Below are positions 13,679 through 16,061 of a stretch of DNA of 16,061 bases, one piece after another. Below the pieces are notes generated by a model. The model made no database searches. It was not told where the DNA came from and saw only the letters and a list, made by a program, of their open reading frames with translations. Source of the stretch: Pirellulaceae bacterium (GTDB lineage: Bacteria; Planctomycetota; Planctomycetia; Pirellulales; Pirellulaceae); contig JADLDX010000197.1 of NCBI GenBank assembly GCA_020846515.1, forward strand, positions 1 to 16,061, given 5' to 3'. The stretch's first letter is position 1, and every line of letters begins with the position of its first letter. A program made the position numbers and the translations under genes.

Positions 13679-15901
13679 TCAGTCTGCACTGCGCCGCCTG
13701 CGTTGATTCGGAAGTGAATCGAGATCGGCTGGGGTGTATTCCAACGACGAGGCGAACAGTTGCCAACTGACTACTGCGTTTGAGGTTGTAGCCCCTGCCC
13801 CCTCTGCAGCTCCTTGGCTGTTGATGTGGTTGATAATCAACAGCACATCCAGTGCCGTAATGAATCCGTTGTTATTGACGTCCAGGTAAGCATCGATCGG
13901 CGGATTGGCGCCACCGGAAACCTGGTTCAGATAGTTGATCACCAGAAGTGCGTCTCGCGCGGTAACCGAGTTATCAAAGGTCGTGTCCAGATCGTTGAAC
14001 GGATTGGTAAAGTTCCCAGTTTGTAATAAGAGAGTGATGGCACCCGCCGTTAATCGCGCCGTGGCGCGGCCATTGACAAGTTCTGGTTCTCTCAATGTCC
14101 AACCAGGCAAAAGTTCGACAACATCCTGTGGATCTACCTTCATCAGCATAGTACCGGTTGGACCAACCTGGAATCCAACCGTTTCCGAATCGATGCCAGC
14201 AATCGTCTCGACGGATGTACCAGTGGAGTCTAGCGTTTCTACACCGGCCAGCGTGGCCAGGTCAAACAAGATGCCCCCGGCCAGCAGCAGGGTATCTGAC
14301 CCGGAACTCAGATCGATCACAATCGAATCGATGTCGCTAAAGTCTTGGGTGCGCGTGCCGGCCGTTGTGCGATAGCTGTTCCCACCTAACCAACTAATCG
14401 CGGCTTGATCGTCCCCCTTGGTGCCACCAAAGAGCAGTTGATCGACGTTGCCGGAGGGCACTGATGCAAACGGTAATGCTTCGTAACGCGTCACGGCCGT
14501 AGCGGTCGAACCATCGCTGTAGGTAACGCGCGCCCGCAGATCGCGTTGACCATAGCCAATTGGAATGAAGGAAGAGAATGCCATGTCCTGATCAAAGAAC
14601 TGTGCATCAAAGATGCCGTCATCCTCAATATCCAGCTCGAGTGTCTCTGGTCGCTTGAGTGCCACTAAGGCGATCTTGTTCCGAGTGAACGTGGCGCTGG
14701 ACTCGGAAAAGTTGATGCCTAACATGGGCTGGTCGGGTGACCCTGCCAACAGCAGGCCGCCATCCAAGATTGTCTGGGTCACGCCCGGTGGCGGATTGCC
14801 CGGCAACAGTTCGTCCAACGTAATGACTGATACGCTCAATTCATCGATAATTGAGATCGAGTTGCGGTGGGCTACCACGTAAGTGCTGCCCACGTTTTGT
14901 ACGCCCAACATTTCCGTATTGGGACCGAAGTCATACAGCCGGGCTCCGCTTATCGACCACATGGCTGAATGGGTTTCAAGCCCGACCACCTGTCCTTGGT
15001 TGATTACCGGCACGTCGTATTGCCCAAAGATGTTGTAATCACCGCGCGATTCTTCCAGTACGCGATACCGACGTCCAGCTGAGCCCACAATCGCGTCGTC
15101 GGGGTACTCCAGCGGCAGTTCGGAGGACACGATCAAATCAAATCGACCAGCCTCCGGGGCCGCGGAGGCCTGCCAGATCATGGGCCAGTCGCCTTCAAAG
15201 CCAGCCAGGTATTCGCCAGAGTTTGACGTGCGGGTGGCCATTTGCTCGATGGTCTGGGGTAACTCCGATCTGGACAAATCGAATTCACCTAAAGGAGAAC
15301 TGACCCAAGGCGTATATTGCCCAGTTGGCTTTTCGTAAAAGCCGCCGATCAACCCATCTGTGGTGACAAAATTAGCCAGCCCCGTCACGCCGGCCGGTCC
15401 CAATCGCGTCGGGATTCCATCCAGGTCCCACTTCGTCGCAATGGTGCGTCGTGTCGGAGCCGTGTCGCCGGTAATCGATCCACCCACGAATGTGACTTCA
15501 CCATTGACCAGCGTTATGTCGCGAACTTCAATGCCCGTGGTGCCGGCCAGCGGCGTCAAGCTGGAGGTTTGTGTCGCACCGGTGCTGGCACTGGTCTGAT
15601 AGACCGTCGTACCTTGCACAGAGTACAACACGCCATCGATCTCTTTGATGGCTTGGCGCACGCCTGCATTGTCGATTGTCAGTACGACGGCTGGTTGACT
15701 GGAAACTTCAACCTTCAGTCCGGTGGCGTCCGCATGGGCCAGAAAGGCCGAGACGACGGGCTGGCGAACCACGAGTTCAACGACAAACATCCGCCGCGTT
15801 TCTAGCGACTCCAATCCCAGCGGACGAGCTCGACGCGTCCCCAACGGTCGACCACTGGAAAATGGCCAATGAGACGGCTTTCGACGGAAGCGAGAACGCA
15901 T
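13679..15901 (-). CDS. Large secreted protein with LEPR-XLL-like N-terminus and C-terminal dockerin-like repeats
   Basis: The 740-residue product starts at the ATG at 15901 (MRSRFRRKPSHWPF), with no Shine-Dalgarno sequence; a GTG at 15946 is less likely. A basic leader ends in GLESLETRRMF (29-39), the planctomycete export-type motif. Residues 40-480 are beta-rich, with recurring segments such as TKWDLDGIPTRLGP (156-169) and AMWSISGARLYDFG (313-326) that resemble HAF-type extracellular repeats. An acidic segment near 424-438 (LDIEDDGIFDAQFFD) and GSDTLLLAGG (534-543) recall calcium-linked surface proteins. Two dockerin-like EF-hand units lie at about 636-660 (DLDTTFDNSVTARDALLVIN) and 670-694 (DAYLDVNNNGFITALDVLLI). 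The end is basic (PNQRRRRSAD). It is probably an extracellular or cell-surface protein. No catalytic motif was found and function is unknown. Confidence 0.8.
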   Translation of the reverse strand: MRSRFRRKPSHWPFSSGRPLGTRRARPLGLESLETRRMFVVELVVRQPVVSAFLAHADATGLKVEVSSQPAVVLTIDNAGVRQAIKEIDGVLYSVQGTTVYQTSASTGATQTSSLTPLAGTTGIEVRDITLVNGEVTFVGGSITGDTAPTRRTIATKWDLDGIPTRLGPAGVTGLANFVTTDGLIGGFYEKPTGQYTPWVSSPLGEFDLSRSELPQTIEQMATRTSNSGEYLAGFEGDWPMIWQASAAPEAGRFDLIVSSELPLEYPDDAIVGSAGRRYRVLEESRGDYNIFGQYDVPVINQGQVVGLETHSAMWSISGARLYDFGPNTEMLGVQNVGSTYVVAHRNSISIIDELSVSVITLDELLPGNPPPGVTQTILDGGLLLAGSPDQPMLGINFSESSATFTRNKIALVALKRPETLELDIEDDGIFDAQFFDQDMAFSSFIPIGYGQRDLRARVTYSDGSTATAVTRYEALPFASVPSGNVDQLLFGGTKGDDQAAISWLGGNSYRTTAGTRTQDFSDIDSIVIDLSSGSDTLLLAGGILFDLATLAGVETLDSTGTSVETIAGIDSETVGFQVGPTGTMLMKVDPQDVVELLPGWTLREPELVNGRATARLTAGAITLLLQTGNFTNPFNDLDTTFDNSVTARDALLVINYLNQVSGGANPPIDAYLDVNNNGFITALDVLLIINHINSQGAAEGAGATTSNAVVSWQLFASSLEYTPADLDSLPNQRRRRSAD

Positions 15902-15951
15902 AGTTAGAACTTGTTTTGGGCGAATGAATTGGCTGAGAACGATCACCCCAT

Positions 15952-15980
15952 ATTGTGATTGTGCCGTGTAAACTGTGCAA
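15952..15980 (-). promoter_or_regulatory. Weak candidate promoter of the dockerin protein gene
   Basis: On the minus strand, TTGCAC (15975-15980) and CACAAT (15952-15957) are 17 bases apart, with a leader of about 45 bases to the ATG at 15901. Matches to consensus are modest (three and four of six), so this is only a candidate. Confidence 0.3.
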
Positions 15981-15994
15981 GCATCCAGATAGTC

Positions 15995-16016
15995 GAACAG
16001 TTGTCATCAACTGTTC
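15995..16016. promoter_or_regulatory. Perfect 9-bp inverted repeat upstream of the dockerin protein gene
   Basis: GAACAGTTG (15995-16003) and CAACTGTTC (16008-16016) are exact reverse complements around TCAT. The dyad lies 15 bases upstream of the candidate -35 box on the minus strand, a position typical of an activator or repressor operator. No T-run follows on either strand, which argues against a terminator. The window then ends in a GC-rich stretch (CCGCCTTGCGGAGCGAAGCGG, 16036-16056, quoted as two overlapping halves CCGCCTTGCGG and GCGAAGCGG). Confidence 0.5.
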
Positions 16017-16061
16017 AGCGTTATACTCACCCAAACCGCCTTGCGGAGCGAAGCGGCTACA

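Overview
The window looks like chromosomal DNA of a planctomycete, most likely a Pirellulales/Rhodopirellula-type organism. Three things point there. One gene encodes a secreted, cysteine-rich YTV-repeat protein, a family characteristic of these bacteria. Two secreted proteins carry the planctomycete LEPR-XLL-like N-terminal motif together with dockerin-like calcium-binding repeats. Several small conserved-looking proteins sit alone between housekeeping genes. Most genes are monocistronic, and strands alternate often.

Left part (1-4000): the C-terminal end of a probable DUF2235 hydrolase, a small two-helix membrane protein, a perfect 24-bp inverted repeat with a 7-nt loop, and a tRNA-Gln(CUG) on the minus strand. 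Two larger minus-strand genes follow: a membrane-anchored YaeI-type metallophosphoesterase and a PAS-GAF-receiver signalling protein without a kinase domain.

Middle (4000-8800): a divergent regulatory region leads into the YTV-repeat gene, which has a recognisable promoter, a strong ribosome binding site and a strong intrinsic terminator. Next comes a secreted protein joining dockerin-like repeats to a vanadium haloperoxidase (PAP2 fold) domain. It is followed by a degenerate second copy of the inverted-repeat element seen at 551-605. Both copies lie just after a stop codon, between convergent transcription units.

Right part (8800-16061): a small membrane protein (-), class II fumarase fumC (+), a short hypothetical gene that meets an HNH endonuclease gene tail to tail with one base between them, a DUF456 membrane protein (+), a small three-CxxC putative zinc protein (+), and a probable two-gene minus-strand unit of a large dockerin-bearing secreted protein followed after 8 bases by an MgtC/SapB-type membrane protein.

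No phage, CRISPR, secretion or defence system is visible. The least ordinary items are the charge-segregated cysteine-rich YTV protein, the paired inverted-repeat elements at convergent gene ends, the dockerin-haloperoxidase fusion, the kinase-less multi-domain regulator, and an 11-bp tandem repeat between the divergent HNH and DUF456 genes. All functional statements come from motif reading by eye. No database search was run.
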